NCBI RefSeq assembly: GCF_029674545.1
Contig: NZ_CP121354.1
Location: 1,984,001-2,048,000 of the forward strand
Direction of reading: 5' to 3'
Source of the DNA: Mesorhizobium sp. WSM4904
GTDB lineage: Bacteria > Pseudomonadota > Alphaproteobacteria > Rhizobiales > Rhizobiaceae
Length of the DNA stretch: 64,000 nt
Shown: positions 61,856 through 64,000 of the stretch, piece after piece
How the letters are laid out: each line of letters begins with the position of its first letter
How positions within the stretch are numbered: the first letter of the stretch is position 1
The notes under the pieces: model-generated
What the model saw: the letters and a program-made list of their open reading frames with translations, nothing else
What the model was told of the DNA's origin: nothing
Database searches by the model: none
Program-made: the position numbers and the translations under genes

Positions 61856-63388
61856 ATGCTGCGCACGATCTTTTCCCTTTCGGCACTCGCGGCCGGGCTG
61901 GTTTCTTCTGGCGCGCTCGCGGCGCCGGGTCTGGAAGGCGCGCAGAAGGCGGTTCGACCCGCTCAGCACGGGGCGCTCCTGCTCGCCCAGGACGGCAATA
62001 TCGACATCTACTACGACGCCAGGGGCAACCGGGTGCTGGTCGATGCCGACACCGGCAAGGTCATCGCCATCCAACCGCCGCAGAGCAGGCTCGACCGCCG
62101 GGCGCTGCGCCGCCAGCTGCGGATGCAGGAACTCGGACGCGCGCCGGTCGAGGACGACGACCGCTATTATCTTGACAATCCCGACGACATGGCCCGCTTC
62201 CGCCGCAAGCAGCTGGAAGAGAACGGCAGGGTCATTCCGCCGCCGGTCGACGAGAACGATCCTTATGGCGACAATTCCGTCGAGGCTTATCCGCCGGCCC
62301 CGAATGACGAGGGTTACGCCACCACCTATCCGGAGGCGCCGAAGTCGGACACCATCAGGCGCCAGCCGCTGAACGAGGCGTCGATCGAACCGCAGCCAGG
62401 CCAGGGGGATGTGCTGCAGACCAGCCCGGAGACCGCCCTGCCTCCGGACACCGGCGGCAAGGCCACCGTCGATCCGTCGCTGTCGCTCGGCGTGCGCCAG
62501 GACGTGGCCGAACTTCAGGTGCTGCTCGATCGCGCCGGCGCTTCGCCCGGCGTCATCGACGGGCGCTTCGGCTCCAATGTCGACAAGGCCTTGGCCGCCT
62601 ATAACCAGATCACCGGCAGCGATCTGAAATCGACCGACGCGGTCGGCATACAGTCGGCACTTGCCCAGTCCGGCGGAGACGCCTTCGCCTCCTACACGAT
62701 CACGCCCGAGGACGCGGCCGGCCCCTATGTCGCCTCGATCCCGGAAGATTACAGCCAGAAGGCCAAGCTGGACCGCATGGGCTACACCTCGGTCACCGAA
62801 GCGCTCGCCGAACGTTTCCATATGGACGAAGGCTATCTGAAGTCGATCAACAAAGGGCTCGACTTCAACCGCCCCGGCACGATCATCAAGGTCGCCAATT
62901 TCGGCAAGCTGGTGTCGACGCCGGTCGCCCGCATCGTTGCCGACAAGGACAAGAAGGAAGTTTTCGCCTATGAGGCGGGCGGCAAGCTGGTCGCGGCCTA
63001 TCCGGCCACCATCGGCTCGGCCGACACGCCGTCGCCCACCGGCATACACACCGTGTCGCGCATCGCGCTCGACCCCAATTACACCTACAACCCCAACATC
63101 AATTTCAAGCAGGGCCAGAACGACAAGATCCTGACCATCCCGCCAGGGCCGAACGGTCCGGTGGGCTCGGTCTGGATCGCGCTCGACAAGCCGACCTACG
63201 GCATCCACGGCACGCCCGATCCCTCCAAGATCGGCAAGACCGAAAGCCATGGCTGCGTGCGCCTGACCAACTGGGACGCGCGCGAACTCGCCAAGCTGGT
63301 GTCGCCGGGCGTCACCGTGGAATTCGTCGGCGGACCAACGATCGCGGATGTCGGCGGGACCTCAACCGACGATTTTACGCAGCAATGA
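61856..63388 (+). CDS. L,D-transpeptidase (YkuD) with peptidoglycan-binding domain
   Basis: A 510-residue exported enzyme that makes 3-3 peptidoglycan cross-links or anchors proteins. A signal peptide (LSALAAGLVSSGALA) is followed by a long charged, Pro-rich region and a peptidoglycan-binding-like domain (LGVRQDVAELQVLLDRAGASPGVIDGRFGSNVDKALAAY, about 215-255). The YkuD domain (about 355-490) has the catalytic motif KTESHGCVRLTNWDARELA with C467 and the upstream YGIHGTPDPSKIG. The 3' end overlaps the convergent TMEM175-like gene by 27 bases. Confidence 0.93.
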   Translation: MLRTIFSLSALAAGLVSSGALAAPGLEGAQKAVRPAQHGALLLAQDGNIDIYYDARGNRVLVDADTGKVIAIQPPQSRLDRRALRRQLRMQELGRAPVEDDDRYYLDNPDDMARFRRKQLEENGRVIPPPVDENDPYGDNSVEAYPPAPNDEGYATTYPEAPKSDTIRRQPLNEASIEPQPGQGDVLQTSPETALPPDTGGKATVDPSLSLGVRQDVAELQVLLDRAGASPGVIDGRFGSNVDKALAAYNQITGSDLKSTDAVGIQSALAQSGGDAFASYTITPEDAAGPYVASIPEDYSQKAKLDRMGYTSVTEALAERFHMDEGYLKSINKGLDFNRPGTIIKVANFGKLVSTPVARIVADKDKKEVFAYEAGGKLVAAYPATIGSADTPSPTGIHTVSRIALDPNYTYNPNINFKQGQNDKILTIPPGPNGPVGSVWIALDKPTYGIHGTPDPSKIGKTESHGCVRLTNWDARELAKLVSPGVTVEFVGGPTIADVGGTSTDDFTQQ

Positions 63389-63994
63389 GCCGCGCAGCGC
63401 GGCGGCATAGATCAGCTGCACGAGCAGGATGAAGGCTATGCTCGCCAGCGGGGTGACGAGGCAAAGTGCCGTGCCGATCGCCCAAAGGGTCTGCGCCTTG
63501 ACGATGCGCTGATAGACGGTGCGCCGCGTTTGCGCATCGACATCCTCAGCCAGCATGCCGTTCCTGTCGGCGTACCACCAGCTTGCGAACAGCGTGGCGC
63601 CGAGCATCAGAAGATTCAGCCAGTAGATGACCACCGCGACCCTGAATTCGAGGAAATCGGCCAGCAGGTCGGTGGAGAACGGCAAAAGGGCGATGAAGGC
63701 GAGAAAGCAGAGATTGAGCGTCGCGAGTCTCCGGTCCGATTTTGCGATCAGGCCATGCTGCGCCTGCTGGCCGAACCAGAAGATGGTCAGCGTCAGGAAG
63801 CTCAACGCGTAAGTCAGGAAACGCGGCGCGAGCGCCAGGATAGCCGCAAGCAACTCGCTCTCCGAATGCACCGCTTCATGCGACGGCACCCTGATTTCCA
63901 GCACGATCAGGGTCAGCGCGATGGCAAAGACGCCGTCGGTTATACCGACGATGCGCCCACGCCCTTCGGCTGACGGTTCGAGCGGCCGCTTCAT
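63362..63994 (-). CDS. TMEM175/DUF1211 family potassium channel-like protein
   Basis: A 210-residue membrane protein with six helices. The signature of bacterial TMEM175 is in the first helix: GRIVGITDGVFAIALTLIVLEI, containing the conserved (R)FSD-like stretch (here GITDGVFAIALTL), which lines the pore. Bacterial members conduct K+ with weak selectivity. The ATG at 63994 is six bases from the window edge, so its ribosome binding site is not visible. Confidence 0.9.
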   Translation of the reverse strand: MKRPLEPSAEGRGRIVGITDGVFAIALTLIVLEIRVPSHEAVHSESELLAAILALAPRFLTYALSFLTLTIFWFGQQAQHGLIAKSDRRLATLNLCFLAFIALLPFSTDLLADFLEFRVAVVIYWLNLLMLGATLFASWWYADRNGMLAEDVDAQTRRTVYQRIVKAQTLWAIGTALCLVTPLASIAFILLVQLIYAAALRGSLLRKIVG

Positions 63995-64000
63995 GGCTTC

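Overview
The window looks like a chromosomal segment of an alphaproteobacterium of the order Rhizobiales, most likely Mesorhizobium or a close relative. Codon use is uniformly high in GC. There is an EI-Ntr gene (ptsP) directly after lysC, a DUF4167 gene before clpB, and a NrsF-type anti-sigma pair. Small palindromic repeats typical of rhizobial intergenic DNA are scattered throughout. No prophage, insertion sequence or CRISPR array is visible.

Left end (1-9000, all minus strand). An iron(III) ABC importer (fbpA, an attenuator-like hairpin, fbpB, fbpC cut by the window edge) has a candidate RirA operator (TGA-N9-TCA) upstream. Next to it lies the most interesting unit of the window: a guanidine-I (ykkC) riboswitch, then a NitT/TauT-type ABC importer (binding protein, permease, ATPase), a ureohydrolase of the agmatinase family, a protein with a very His-rich N-terminus, and a HupE/UreJ nickel permease. 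I read this as a guanidine uptake and hydrolysis operon that carries its own nickel supply. The usual automatic labels (taurine/nitrate transporter, agmatinase, HupE) would hide this.

9000-24600. An autoregulated ECF sigma factor with its NrsF anti-sigma factor is followed by a PAS/GGDEF diguanylate cyclase, 3-hydroxybutyryl-CoA dehydrogenase, etfBA with a strong terminator, and a rhomboid protease. Then come cobalamin adenosyltransferase, a HIG1 protein, an SDR, YihY, an EamA transporter, GluQ-RS, an AlkA-like glycosylase, an HNH nuclease, a 139-bp hairpin repeat, DsbB, a YqaA protein and tRNA-Leu(CAA).

24600-40150. This part is more accessory. It holds a deaminase, a Crp/Fnr regulator, and a small cell-surface polysaccharide-type cluster (flippase, GNAT, and a YVTN beta-propeller gene broken by a frameshift). 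A large AAA/LuxR regulator is divergent from a DUF4242 gene. The housekeeping genes secA and a parvulin isomerase follow, then a type II toxin-antitoxin pair directly overlapping a TetR gene.

40150-64000. Mostly housekeeping: argJ-GNAT-mutT, a Flp pilin, an NDUFAF5-like methyltransferase divergent from comF, grxC-nitrilase-DUF1178, and an unusual HExxH protein. These are followed by MarR/EamA, ubiG, lysC, ptsP-prfA-prmC, DUF4167, clpB with an RpoH-like promoter, a YjbR protein, an L,D-transpeptidase and a TMEM175-type channel. At least nine copies of short palindromic repeats belonging to a few related families lie between genes, several of them directly after stop codons.
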